The position numbers were made by a program, and so were the translations under genes. DNA of 64,000 bases from Saccharina japonica (lineage: Eukaryota > Sar > Phaeophyceae > Laminariales > Laminariaceae). The notes under the pieces were generated by a model. It had not been told where the DNA came from. It saw only the letters and a program-made list of their open reading frames with translations, and did no database searches. Positions 1-10,499 of the stretch are shown piece by piece (the stretch's first letter is position 1; every line of letters starts with the position of its first letter). Where the stretch lies: contig MEHQ01000256.1 of the NCBI GenBank assembly GCA_008828725.1, positions 1 to 64,000 of the forward strand. Reading direction: 5' to 3'.

Positions 1-837
1 GGTGGAGAAGGAATATACACACCACTGGTAGTTGACACATCGTTTTGTGTATGAATGATTCTGTAGTAAAAATCAATCATGTTCGCACAAGCCCGTGGTT
101 TTCACTACGCAGGGAGTGGCATGATTTGAGGATGAACCAGTTGGACCATATACATCAGCTACCACAGTACAACACATCTGATTAATAGAGATAGCTTGAA
201 AACCTGTACCCCTTCTGAAATGTTCGAAACCTTTACTGGGTTTTCCAGTAGGAGGCGTTCAAACATTGGGGGGCGATGTGAGTCTCAGGTTGTTGCTACA
301 TTGTCAGTTGGCGATATCTGTCATGCAAGATCGTGCATGATCACAAGATGTTCCTCCATTCTCGTGGATATTGGATCTTGTACTAAAAGTGGTCAAAGGT
401 CTCCGTAGATCTGACGGTAGTTGAGGCGGGGAATTACCTGGCCTGGTCACCAAGTAATTACTTGTGACAGCTGTCGTGACTCCTGATATGAGATGAGCTT
501 GTGCCTTGCCTCATGTCACTTCTGCTTGGCTTGCCGTGCCGAGCATCACCGATACCTGGCGTGTACTACACGCTACAAAGCCAAGAAAGAGAAGCTTGCT
601 GCAGACACAAGTCGAACCCGGGACACCAGAGTCCCATATTTCCTGTGTTTTCATTGTGTTAGTATCGCAATCGAATGAGTAACATTCGCGTTGCTAGTCT
701 CCGGTCTTACTAAACAATAAGGTGTCGAGAAAGGGCCGCATTATTATCGAGCAAGTTTTGTCCAATGTGTTACCAGTAGTATCGCAATCGATTGAGTATC
801 ATCCGCGTTGCTTGTCTCCAGTCTCAATCTATCGTAA
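1..837. other. non-genic stretch with a short direct duplication
   Basis: I see no gene here. A block of about 47 bp beginning AGTATCGCAATCGA at 661 recurs with a few differences at 778, so the two copies lie 117 bp apart. The short open frames have no recognisable domains and no coding-like pattern. Confidence 0.5.
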
Positions 838-1067
838 GAGAAGATTGTTGTTAATCAGAGTGTTGGAGGTGCTGATCGGTTCAAGCGGGAGCTGTATGAT
901 ATGGAGGATGCCCCGTTCACTCTAAAGGTGCGCATGCTAAAGGCGGCGAGGCGATGGAGACACTGCTGTACGGGTGTATGACGTGGACTCTTGTCCAGGA
1001 GCACTTCGTTGAGCTCCGAACGGCACACCACAACTTCCTCGTACGTACGGACCCATTTTTTTTTTTT

Positions 1068-1108
<41 letters not shown>

Positions 1109-1745
1109 CTTCTTTTTTTTTATTCTTAATTTTATTTATTTTTTTTTATTTTTTTTTTTTTTTTATTTTTCTTGTTGTTTTATTTTTTTTTTTTTTTTTG
1201 GTTTTTTTTTGTTTTTTTGTGGTTTTTTCTTGGCTTGTATGTTTTTGTTTTGTTTTATTAATTTTCGTTGTTTTTTTTTATTGTTTTTTTTTTTTTGGTG
1301 TTTTTTTTTTTTTTTTTGAGGTTTGCAGCGCCGAGAACGCATCGACCATCTCATCATGTCGTCCGCCAAGGCTCTCAAGAAGGCACAATGCGTGAGCGTT
1401 GAGACGACCATCCGCAAACGACGCCTCCTCTTTGCGGTGTTCGTCAGCTCCAAGCAAGATAGTCAAAACACAGAGACAATCGATGATTTGATTATTCAAG
1501 TCGTTTATTAGGGATAGGGACAGCAGGAGGTGACAGTGTGCGTCGTCACATATGCACCCAGTAGTCAAGATCCACATAATCCTCAACACATAAAATCCCG
1601 AATCGCCATGTAACTGTCAAACTGAGGAGGCATCACGGACATGCGGAGGCCGTACAGCGCACGACCAATGAGAGGCTGACCCGGAGGGTGATGTTTGGGA
1701 TGATTGTCGGGGGCACGAACCCGGGACCTGGCCGACTAGAAAATA
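838..1745 (+). mobile_element. decayed LINE, C-terminal part of the reverse transcriptase protein, interrupted
   Basis: Three pieces of one non-LTR retrotransposon protein lie in order. At about 950-1,045 the frame reads ETLLYGCMTWTL followed by a His-rich stretch, the usual sequence just downstream of the LINE reverse transcriptase core. At 1,323-1,460 it reads RIDHLIMSSAKALKKAQC and then a basic RKRRLLFA motif. At 1,645-1,740 it reads RTTNERLTRRVMFG followed by a GGTNPGPGR-like motif. A T-rich tract (1,056-1,317) replaces protein between the first two pieces, and about 160 bp of unrelated sequence lies between the last two. The copy is truncated at its 5' side, has changed frame upstream of the first piece (the adjoining RFKRELYDMED stretch is in another frame) and cannot be active. 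Family assignment comes from motif order only. Confidence 0.7.
1056..1317. repeat. T-rich low-complexity tract, about 260 bp
   Basis: This is almost pure T with scattered G and A, lying inside LINE coding sequence. The Phe-rich open frames over it are artefacts of the tract. It could be an inserted poly(A) tail in reverse orientation, an expanded slippage tract, or an assembly problem. Confidence 0.85.
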
Positions 1746-2105
1746 ACCCAGGGCCCAATGTGTCTTTTATTTAGTATTTATTATGTGCTTTATCATGTTA
1801 TATTAGTACTATATATAGTTCTATTAAAGTTATGCAAATGAGTAAATAAACTATAGAACAAACAATGAAATAAAAAAGTGAAAAAGAAGAATACAAAATA
1901 AAACAATAAGATAAAAAGTGTGAAGGAAAAGTTCTAGCAACTAACCCTCAGAGGTTATTTTCCCGCCAACACGCGGGCTACACGTACGAGCCCCCTTTAC
2001 ATGTTCGGCAGGCAGAAGATGTACATTGCCAAAGGGAGCGGCTAAAGCAGTTGGCGTGAGAATATCGAGGGACGTATAAGGACGGCGGAGCCCATAATAA
2101 ATACA
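1746..2105. other. AT-rich non-genic stretch
   Basis: Nothing recognisable is present. The sequence is AT-rich with no coding pattern, between LINE pieces. Confidence 0.4.
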
Positions 2106-2390
2106 AATGGAGCGAGGTGGCACAGGGCCGAAGCGGAGAGGAGTCGGCTACGGCATGCAGCTGGACCCGCCTAGAGGGGCGACACAACAAGGAGAGGGGG
2201 GCGGCTGTACTGATACAGCTATAGCTCTCGACGAATTAATGCAGAACCGAAATGGTAGATCGTGCGGCATAAGGTATCGGTTCAACTAGCCCTGAATTTT
2301 ATTATTTGTTTCGATTTGTTTATTTCTTGTTTATTTGTTCACTGGGGGGGGCGCGACAGAGGTAGCACCGGCTCCTGACACCGCTGCACT
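2106..2390 (+). mobile_element. LINE 3' end fragment
   Basis: Codons around 2,115-2,165 read RWHRAEAERSRLRHA. The same protein end is better preserved at 18,822-19,140, where it follows KRGVWYRGVGEAADHFMA. Both copies continue into a similar non-coding end containing TTCACTGGGGGGGGCGCG. This suggests the last codons and 3' untranslated region of one LINE family, perhaps the same family as 838-1,745. The assignment is inferred from the two copies. Confidence 0.55.
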
Positions 2391-2521
2391 CGTACGAGTA
2401 CAATTGTCACCCAGCGTGCACGATTGTTTTTTCGCTACGTACTGCTGTAAAAGACGTATTTAATTCACGAAATAGGTCTTTGTATCTGGATCTGAACCGA
2501 ACAAAGCCCTATCGAGTTTTA

Positions 2522-3316
2522 GGCTGTTTCCTATGCGGTTCAATTTCGAGCTTCAGATTTGTATTTTTCGATCTCAAAAACGAAAGCACCGTCCTATGCA
2601 GTCCGATTGTGCAAAATTTGGTCGGAAAATTTTCGATTTGAGAATCCGATGACCCAAGTCGTCGGATGGCCAAAATCCGACGACTTGGGTCATCAGATTT
2701 TCAAATCGAAAAATGGCATGGTCTCTAAATTCAAGATGTTATCCTCGCAGCAAGCAACAGCAGCAGCAGCAGCAGAACGATCGATGAGTTGGATTGTGAC
2801 ACAGCGGCGTTGCTTCGCACCCGACGCGCAGCCGGCGATTGGTGCGTCTCTCCGTCGCCAGACTACAGTCGGCTGGCGCAGGCTCGGGCATAGATACGAA
2901 GGGAAGCGCACTCGGCGCGCGCCTCTCCGTACTCGTACGTACTCGTAGACTTTACAGCAGAAGCAGCAGTCAGTCAGTCAACGTGCTGGGCTCGTATGCT
3001 TCGTTGTGTCAAAATGAAATACAAGATACCAAGACAGGTCGACTCGAGCCCACTCGGTGCGTCGCCGCCAGACCAGGGGCAGCCAGCGTGGCTTCTGACG
3101 CTTGGGTCCTACGCCCAGTACAGCGCACTCGGCGCGTCTCTTGGCGGCGCCAGACCACAACAGCAGTTGGTCTCGCCGTTTGCTCAAATATCTGTACGTG
3201 CAACAAATCCGTGTTTTCTCGCATAAGAAGACTGTTTCGATTTTCACTCTAGGCCGCTGAAAAATCGATCGGACCATAATCTGAAGCTCAAAAATCGAAC
3301 CGCATAGGAAACGGCC
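2522..3316. mobile_element. non-autonomous DNA transposon, Harbinger-like (TTA duplication)
   Basis: The element is flanked by TTA on both sides (2,519-2,521 and 3,317-3,319). The ends are inverted repeats of about 40 bp: GGCTGTTTCCTATGCGGTTC on the left, and the complement of GAACCGCATAGGAAACGGCC on the right. A 3-bp TTA/TAA duplication with GG-starting inverted repeats is the hallmark of PIF/Harbinger elements and their Tourist-type derivatives. I see no transposase; the open frames inside are GC-rich noise. The interior (2,858-3,200) shares a long block with 4,015-4,210. A second long inverted pair, GACCCAAGTCGTCGGAT at about 2,650 and its complement at about 2,678, forms a hairpin. Confidence 0.75.
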
Positions 3317-3319
3317 TTA

Positions 3320-4010
3320 GACGTGAAAAAAATAGGCCCTTGTTTTCCACCTACCAACCACGGCAGACCACCGTGAAAAACGGATTTTCCCAAAATATGC
3401 ACTTGGGCACTTTTTTACCAAGTGCATATTTGAAGCAAGTTTACGAGTATTTTCCAGCAAACAAACGGCAATCCAGGTGCCGATGCGGCACGGGCTCTCA
3501 CGAGGCAACTCCGAGGCAACCCTAGCACAGACACAGCAGCAACACTGCACAGCACATAGACCACGATCCTTGTCACGCCGCAACCAACCGCCCGGAATAG
3601 CATGGACCCGCAGCACCATACTTACAGCAGCAGCAATCCTTTGCTGTCGCGAGAGCAATGCCGCATCTCAGGGTTCATCAGACCCATATACATGTTGTCC
3701 CGTGCACAAGTAATGCCTAACGACACCCAAGATCCTTCACGAATGCACGGCAAGGGCAGTGCTTCTTGCTACGCTCTTCTTGGTACCACTCCGTCCCGAA
3801 CTATAAGAAATGTATTGAAATTAATACGTAACTACATTAAAAAGTTCCTATATTTCGGGACAGAGCGGTATGTGCAATGCAGCAGCTATCATAGCGAGCG
3901 GTCTGGATACCTGCCCTCTACCTCTACTGCTCGTTATTGTTGGCATAAAATAAGCAGCGTTTGAACTGCCTCCGGTATTGGTGTGCTCTGCCTGTGTCTG
4001 TGTGCTATAT
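3320..4010. other. non-genic stretch with a short hairpin
   Basis: No gene is seen. ATATGCACTTGG at 3,397 and its complement near 3,420 form a hairpin with a loop of about 12 bp. Confidence 0.4.
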
Positions 4011-4014
4011 GCCA

Positions 4015-4420
4015 GCGCCAAACTACAGCCGGCTGGCGCGGCCTCGGGCCTAGAGACGAAGGGAAGCGCACTCGGCGCGCGCCTCTCCGTACTCGTAGAC
4101 TTTACAGCAGCAGCAGCAGCAGCAGTAGCAGTACATACAGCCAGTCAACGCTCGGCGCTTGAATGCTTCGTTGTGTCAAAATACAAAGTACCAAGACAGG
4201 TCGACTTGTAGTATATACGTGCAGATGTTTCAATAAACGGGCTGCTGTTGTTGTTGTGGTTTGGCGCCGCGATGAGACACACCAAGTGCGCTGTACTAGG
4301 CGTAGAACCCAAGCGTCCGAAGCCACGCTGGCTGCCTCTGGTCTGGCGGCGACGCGCGGAGTGCGCTCGAGTCGATCTGTCTTGGTAATATTTTGTATTT
4401 TGACACAACGAAGCATCCGA
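4015..4420. repeat. repeat block shared with 2,858-3,200, with internal inverted repeat
   Basis: The left part repeats the interior of the 2,522-3,316 element, including GAAGGGAAGCGCACTCGGCG and the segment ending in a (CAG)n run. The run AATGCTTCGTTGTGTCAAAA near 4,162 returns inverted near 4,400, giving a stem-loop about 250 bp long. This is probably another rearranged copy of the same DNA element family. Confidence 0.55.
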
Positions 4421-4430
4421 GCGTTGACGT

Positions 4431-4609
4431 ACAGCAGTACAGGAGGACACCTAATAAGAAACAGGCTAATGAGGATTTCGACGAAAACAAGAAATTCGGA
4501 AGTCGTTATCTTGAAATTAGTGTAGAAAGCACCCTCTCGCAAATACCAAATCGAGCCTGGACCATATTCCTTGTTTCTTATTAGGTGTCCTGTACTGTAC
4601 TACTGCTGT
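4431..4609. mobile_element. short inverted-repeat element, family G
   Basis: The ends are CAGCAGTACAGGA..GACACCTAATAAGAAACAGG on the left and the complement, TTTCTTATTAGGTGTCCTGT, on the right. Related copies lie at 31,829-32,020, 33,418-33,581 and 33,876-34,030, and a related longer family (H) at 17,903-18,080 and 32,391-32,570. About 180 bp, with no coding capacity; a MITE. Confidence 0.65.
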
Positions 4610-4799
4610 TGTGCTGCTGCAGCTGCTGTGACATGTACTCATACACGTGGCGAGGCGTTGCATGTACTCATACCCGCGCGGCGCGACCTTCGCAGTTCCC
4701 AGATCATCACAACCCCCCTTCCCCCTGCGCAAACAATATTCATCACATATGTGGAACTCCCCAAGGTCACTCAGTGCTCGGCGTGTTTGCGTGCTGATC

Positions 4800-5264
4800 T
4801 GTTGCGGCGGGTTGAGGGGTACGTAACGTAAAAGACGTACGTAACGGAATGCCTCCTAGGACCGTGCAACTCCAGCCGGTCCAGAAGGCTCCGCTCTCTC
4901 TCAGTCCAAAAAAAACAAAAGCATACAAAATTAATACCGAGGGAAAACGAGAGAAAACTTGAACGTGATTGAGCTTGAGTGACTGAGAAGCGAGACTGAG
5001 TACTGCGAGCGTAACAGTAAGGCATTGTCGAAGGTTTGATACGGAGATCTATTGTGTAGCACAAGAGGATCGAAGAGGAGTACTTGAGACAAGACCGGCA
5101 GGTCCTTGAGAGAAGACTGATCTGTGCAGGAAGCTGCTGTGGCAAGAGACCGAGGCTTGCATACTCTACGGAAGGAAACGAACTTCGAAGCGGTGAGAGA
5201 CTAGGGACAGGTGGATAGAAGATCAGGACGCCTACGTATGAAATGTCTCTAATCGCTCGTTACA
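4800..5264 (+). repeat. 5' LTR of the Ty3/gypsy-type element
   Basis: Begins TGTTGCGGCGG and ends CGTTACA, as does the copy at 16,692-17,139. A core of more than 110 bp (about 4,960-5,080), including GTAAGGCATTGTCGAAGG, is almost identical between the two. The outer parts differ by many substitutions and small length changes. The recurring ACGTAACGTAAAA near its start is also shared. Confidence 0.8.
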
Positions 5265-7992
5265 TGGGGCTTCAGCTGGGATTTCCGTAGAGACGTGTAG
5301 AGACATGTTTTGCAGGATGACACAGGTAGCGCAGCAGCATGAAGAAAAAAAAACGGGGTCACGCAAAATTTTGAGTTTTTGTATGATAATTATGCTTACT
5401 CTGCACGCAGGTCCCAGTGACACTATACCACCATTGATATCATAATCGTTTGATGGAGTCCTACAGAATTGATGCGGTCCTACAGCAATACGAGTAAGTA
5501 CTATCAAAGTATGATATGTATGTGCGGCGAAGTATAACTCAACCAGTGTTGTTTTGGTTAATTAATATAGCAATCGCTGCTGCTTTCTGCCCCCACCAAC
5601 GCAAACAGCAAGCAACGATATAATACCGAGATCAATGCCGAGAACCAACAGCTATCCCCGACGCAGAATGATACGTACGCTCCGCTCTCGTTGCAACAAG
5701 AACAAGGCCAAATACAGCAACAACACAGTAACAACAGCCTGCAGCAACAACACAGTAACAACAAACTGCCGTTATGTATGCGTATACGTACATGCTCGCT
5801 GTCAAGGAAGCGAGATATGACTCGGCCGGTGGATGTTTTGTTTTGGTTATTTTCGCTGTAACCGCTGCTGCTTGCTGCTTGCTATACGTGTCTGCCGCTT
5901 AGTTTTTCCTTTTTTCTTTCAGGCAACAACATTACATGCCTGCCTGCTAGAGAGCGTTGTCTTCTATCAAGCTGGGGGGGTGTCTGTTTATATTCAGGCA
6001 GGATGGTGAAAACGGAATAACATGGACTGTTGAGCCAGTTTTGATTTTTTCGTTTTATGATTTCAAGATTAATACTTGTCTATTATACATTGTATAGTAT
6101 GATACATCGATTGGTTTAGATGATTAACAACACATAAATGTACTCGTTACAACTGTTAACAGATACATATACATAAATACACAGACAGGTTGGTCTTCCC
6201 GTGCTCACATGTATGGTAAACCTGCTCGTAATTTGTAGGTAACATATCAGTGCTGTCCACCATGACCAAGACTAGATTCACGATGACTATTCATGTGAAA
6301 CAGCCGTCTTCTTCATCACAACAACAGAAAAAGAAGACGAAGAAGAAGAAACAGCCGACGAAAACTACGTTTACAGTCATAATGCCCAAGGAAATGGCTA
6401 AACCGGCAACCAAGACCAAGACCAAGTCAGCTTTTAAAGCTGGAGATCGAAAGCAGAAATCGGTCACATTCAGTCCAGTTTTTGAAACCTGGTATCCATA
6501 GACAAAGAGGTTAAAAGAGTGGATATCAAGGCCGGGTTATTTTAGGAAAATTTAGCTGGGACTGACTAAGTAGTATAAAAATGTAGGAAGTAGACTGAAG
6601 AATATGAGACAAATAAGACATCGGGACGGGGGGATCATCATCACTGATTACGAGTAAATTCTTACGCGATAAATCACTATAGGAATGTACCTATGTTCCT
6701 CGTACAGATAGAAAATGAGTTCAGATCTGCTGTTGACCCACACTTGGTGCATATGATGAGACGATCACAAGACAAGGACGTTCCAGGATTTTATATCTTC
6801 GCAGATTCTACAGTACTGCAAGGTTGCTCTCACAGATGTTTCAGGGGTGGCGATATTACAAATTGGTTCTAGTTTTCGATTCTGTATGGGGAATGTAAGC
6901 CTTTCTATAGCTGCTCTTTGTCATGCTGAGAACTTACCGGAATTAGGAGCATAGTTTAGTGATATTATCATAGCGGAACGGGAACAGGGGAATCTCAGTG
7001 ACAGCACATTAGAATCTTGAGGATTTTAGAGAATGCATTAATAATAATCAATGGAAACAAAACAATATTTCAGATGTCAACGAAACTACACATGTCATGG
7101 GAATTACTACATACAGCAGAGCTACATGCATACGACAGAGCTACATACAAACACTTTCAAGACTGCAAAGGACATACTACGAATGGTTACCTCGTATGTA
7201 TGAAAATAAGTAGCCCTGAAACCTTTATCGAGTGTTACTCTATGAATGAATGTTGATACCTCAATACATGTTTACAAAATGATAGATTCTGCTGTTCCAA
7301 CTTCGTTGAGATAATGTGTAAAGGATGTACAACAATGACGGATATATCTAATGCCTACAATGAGATTGATGCGTCTTTTATACCTAGGAGATTCTATCCG
7401 TTACTCTGTTAATGAAGACTCGAGCTTTCGAAGGGTTGTATATATATTTTATGATAAGTGGACAACTTTCTATAAACCAGGAAGGTAGATATATACGTAC
7501 TCGAAACCTCTTTCCACCCACTATGTCCCGAGCCACTGTTTACGCCCGTTTGATGGAGACAACCCGGTATTACTGGACTCCATCGATCCCCTGGACTCTA
7601 CTCGTCTCCCTGAACTACATCGTTAGATACCATCTTCGCCTTGTACGACGCAGCTTCGTCGAGTCGTGTACCAAGCAACTTCATCGAGTCCGTCGCATAC
7701 TGCACAGTACCGTCGCATACTGCACAGCACCGTCGTATACTGCACAGTACCGCCGCATACTGCACAGCTCCGTCGCATACTACACAGCTGCTCCAGCGCA
7801 TACTGCACAGCTCTATTCGTCGGGTACAACACAGCGTCGTCGAATCCGTCGTGTACTGCACAGCTTCGTCGAGTTCATCTTGCTCTACACGACAGCAAAG
7901 CGAGTGGTTTCGTCAAAGGGAAACGGGCGGCGTCCCGGGGAGGGGGGGAGGAGTGATTAGAGGGAAGAACATATCCGGCTCACCAAACGGCC
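5265..7992 (+). other. long leader region between 5' LTR and gag
   Basis: About 2.7 kb, unusually long for an LTR element leader. It starts TGGGGCTTCAGCTGGG, a plausible primer-binding site. An AT-rich middle contains protein-like but unrecognised stretches: a lysine-rich 79-residue frame from the ATG at 6,262 to 6,501 (KKKTKKKKQPTK, TFTVIMPKEMAKP), and further readable stretches between about 6,690 and 7,250. I recognise no family. They may be remains of a captured gene or of another insertion. CAACAACACAGTAACAACA repeats lie at 5,715-5,765. A 20-bp tandem array (7,687-7,866) directly precedes gag. Confidence 0.5.
7687..7866. repeat. 20-bp tandem repeat just upstream of gag
   Basis: About nine units close to CCGTCGCATACTGCACAGTA, progressively degenerate toward the right. 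There are no spacers, so this is a minisatellite and not a CRISPR array. It lies about 125 bp before the gag start and might be structural in the RNA leader (inference). Confidence 0.8.
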
Positions 7993-9672
7993 ATGGCAGG
8001 AAGAGGGGGACCCTTTTGGGGACCTATTGGTGGACCATATCCAAGGGGAGGCCCACCACAGGGCGGACAGGTTGGATGGTCACAGAACAACCAGGCTGGG
8101 GGCCCACCACAGGGCGGACAGGTTGGATGGGGTCCGCAGGTTGGTGCAGGACAAGGGGCAGCAGGACCAGCAAATCCTGTAGGAGTGGGAGGCGGTTACA
8201 ACCAGATGGACCCTCCCCCTCTACCATCGCCCTTTGGAGTGGGAGGAAGATGGGGTCCACAGGTAGCCCCAAGAGGAGTTCAACTGAACCATACATCGCG
8301 GTCGTGGTCGCGATGGGGACCTCCGGTGGTGCCAACGCCACCGCGACAACAACAACCAGGATTGGCCAGCCAACAGCAGCCAGGACTCGTTGGACAACAG
8401 GTGCCTAGGTTCGCTGGACAACACCTGCCAGGGTTCATCGGGCAACATCAATTATGGTTTGCTGGACAACAGCAGCCAATGTTTGCTGGGCCACAACAAC
8501 CAAGGTTCGCTGGGCAACAGCAACCAAGGTTCGGTGGACAACAACAATCAGGGTTCGCTGGGCCACAGCAGCCAGGATTCATTGGGCCAGCAGGAGTTCA
8601 AGGGTGGCAGGCACCTGGGGATGGTCAACCATTGATGCAGGGGTGGGGACCCCAAGGAGGGCAACCACTCAACCCGTTATATGACATTACCGGGGGGTTT
8701 TCGAAAGAAGCCCAACGCATGGTGGATCGCTTGGTCAAGGAAATGGGGGTCGAAGGGAGGAATAGTGCCTATGAGTCGGTGCTACAACCAGGAGCAGTAA
8801 AGAGACTCTCAATGAAAAATGATCCAGTGTTCTTCCTCGACGAGTTGACCAAGTTATTCGCAAAACACCCCAACTGGACCATGCCCAAGGATCAACTGAA
8901 CGGTACAGCCCCAACATCCCCACAGAGAGATGGACTGTCAGACATACGCGTGGCGGTTTTCATGCGCTTACTGCCGGACTCGTCAATGGTCAAGACGGCC
9001 TTTACGAACAACCACCGTACACGCGTACCTACAATCGATGGGCGCGAGGTTGTGAAGCTGGCTAAGGAGCTCACCGTCACCGAGTGGATGCGGGTCTTCG
9101 TAAGAGAAGCGACCATCTCGGAGACCTCAAAAGTGGCTGCCCAACACACCTTGGAACGACTGGAGGTGGAATCAGGGGAAGGTTGGGCCGTGGCAGCGCG
9201 AGTGGTTCTGCTACACAAGCGAGCAGCGATGGTGGACCCAAATCGACCATTCTTGGTGGAGGAGGATTACTTTTGGAAAGTCCTGTCGGAGACGGATGCC
9301 ATGGGGATCTGTCGGCGCATCGTCGGAATGGTGGCCCCACACGACACCGACAAGTTCGAAGCACCTCTCTACGACGTACAAGCGCAGTGGGAGAGCCTCA
9401 GAGCATTCCCGGTCAATACAGGACAGCTTCTTGATCGCACGGTGGAGCTGAGGGGGAGAAAGGCGTGTGATATTTTCAACAAATTTGTTGAACAAATTAA
9501 CATGCGAAGCAGCGACTTCAGCGACCCGAAGGTATCTACCACGGCGAAAGCCAAGGGCACGCATGCCTCGGTTTCTGCGTTTGGCGGCACGTCAGACGGA
9601 CGATCCTCGAAGAATGAGAGTCGCATGCGGGACATCTTCGGAGTCGGACACATGCATGGTGACTACTCTTAA
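7993..9672 (+). mobile_element. gag-like region of the Ty3/gypsy-type element
   Basis: An open region of 559 codons. The first third is rich in Gly, Pro and Gln: two copies of GGPPQGGQVGW, then about ten octapeptide repeats of the form GQQQPRFA (8,344-8,590), a low-complexity segment typical of RNA-binding or self-associating structural proteins. From about 8,680 the sequence becomes a charged, mostly helical-looking domain (FSKEAQRMVDRLVKEMG and onward), which would be the capsid-like part. There is no zinc knuckle within this frame; the finger lies in the next region. Assignment to gag rests on position ahead of pol and on composition, not on a recognised capsid motif. Confidence 0.65.
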
Positions 9673-9735
9673 AGGCCTGAAACGCGTAGAGCGAGCTGGA
9701 GAGAGAAGGAGAGTTCCAGGAAACGTGAGGGGTCC

Positions 9736-10347
9736 TTGTCAAGTTACAGGGCGAGAGAACAGCGACCGAAACTCGGCATTGCCGCATTCACAGCGGATCC
9801 CGTCACAGCGGATCCCCAGTCTCAATCCGAACCGTCAGACGAGGAGGACGCCTCTGGCAATAAGATGATAGATGACCTCATGCAATGGTTGGCCGCGTAC
9901 TCTACCCACCCAGCGTCGTTGCCAGGAAAGGGAGGAACTCCTTTCGTTCCCACCAGCACACCGTCGAGGCGGCTAGGACCCAAGCCACCCCAGACGACTA
10001 CCTCAACGCCAAGGAGGTGGCGGAGAGAGAGTAACGAACGCAAAGCAACGAAGGACCCCCTCCCTCTACCGCCCAACACTGCCGCAAAAGGAGAAATTGA
10101 AGAAGCGTTAAGGAGTCGCAATATTTGTTTCTTCCACGCGCGCGGCCAGGACTGTCCTTTCCACGAAACCGGATGTCGTTTCTCTCACGAAGAGGGAGAT
10201 GTCGCCTACGGCTTCTACAGGAACACGGTGCAGAGGGATACGGAACAAGCCACGAACCAGACGTCGTACGACATGATTGTCGCATATGACCTCGCTCGCA
10301 AAGGATCGCCGACGTCGACAGACGACGCAGACGATACGGAGAAATGA
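9736..10347 (+). mobile_element. CCCH zinc-finger region between gag and pol
   Basis: An open region of about 200 codons. A single CCCH-type finger is visible near 10,125-10,190: CFFHARGQDCPFHETGCRFS followed by H (C-x8-C-x6-C-x3-H). This type of finger binds RNA in cellular proteins. Most LTR elements use a CCHC knuckle here instead. Upstream is a Pro/Ser/Thr-rich basic linker. The likely role is nucleocapsid RNA binding (inference from position and fold). Confidence 0.65.
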
Positions 10348-10499
10348 GGGCACGCCCCGGGAAGTTCAAAACGCCCGGGGAAGCCAGTAGATAGAGGAAA
10401 GGCGACGGACGACACAGAGAGTTCCTCTCACCAGTCGGAAATGGGAGCGCTGCAAGCTAAGACGTCACAGGTTTGGGTACACGCAACGTTGTGGCATGC

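Noticed and set aside
954-1395. Phe-rich open frames of 121 and 134 codons
   Set aside because: They read through the T-rich tract and have no gene-like features; only the LINE-like codons before the tract are meaningful.
7687-7866. CRISPR-like array of short repeats
   Set aside because: Units are contiguous without spacers and the DNA is eukaryotic; it is a minisatellite.
8024-8451. Minus-strand frames over the gag repeats
   Set aside because: They are shadows of the octapeptide repeat on the plus strand.
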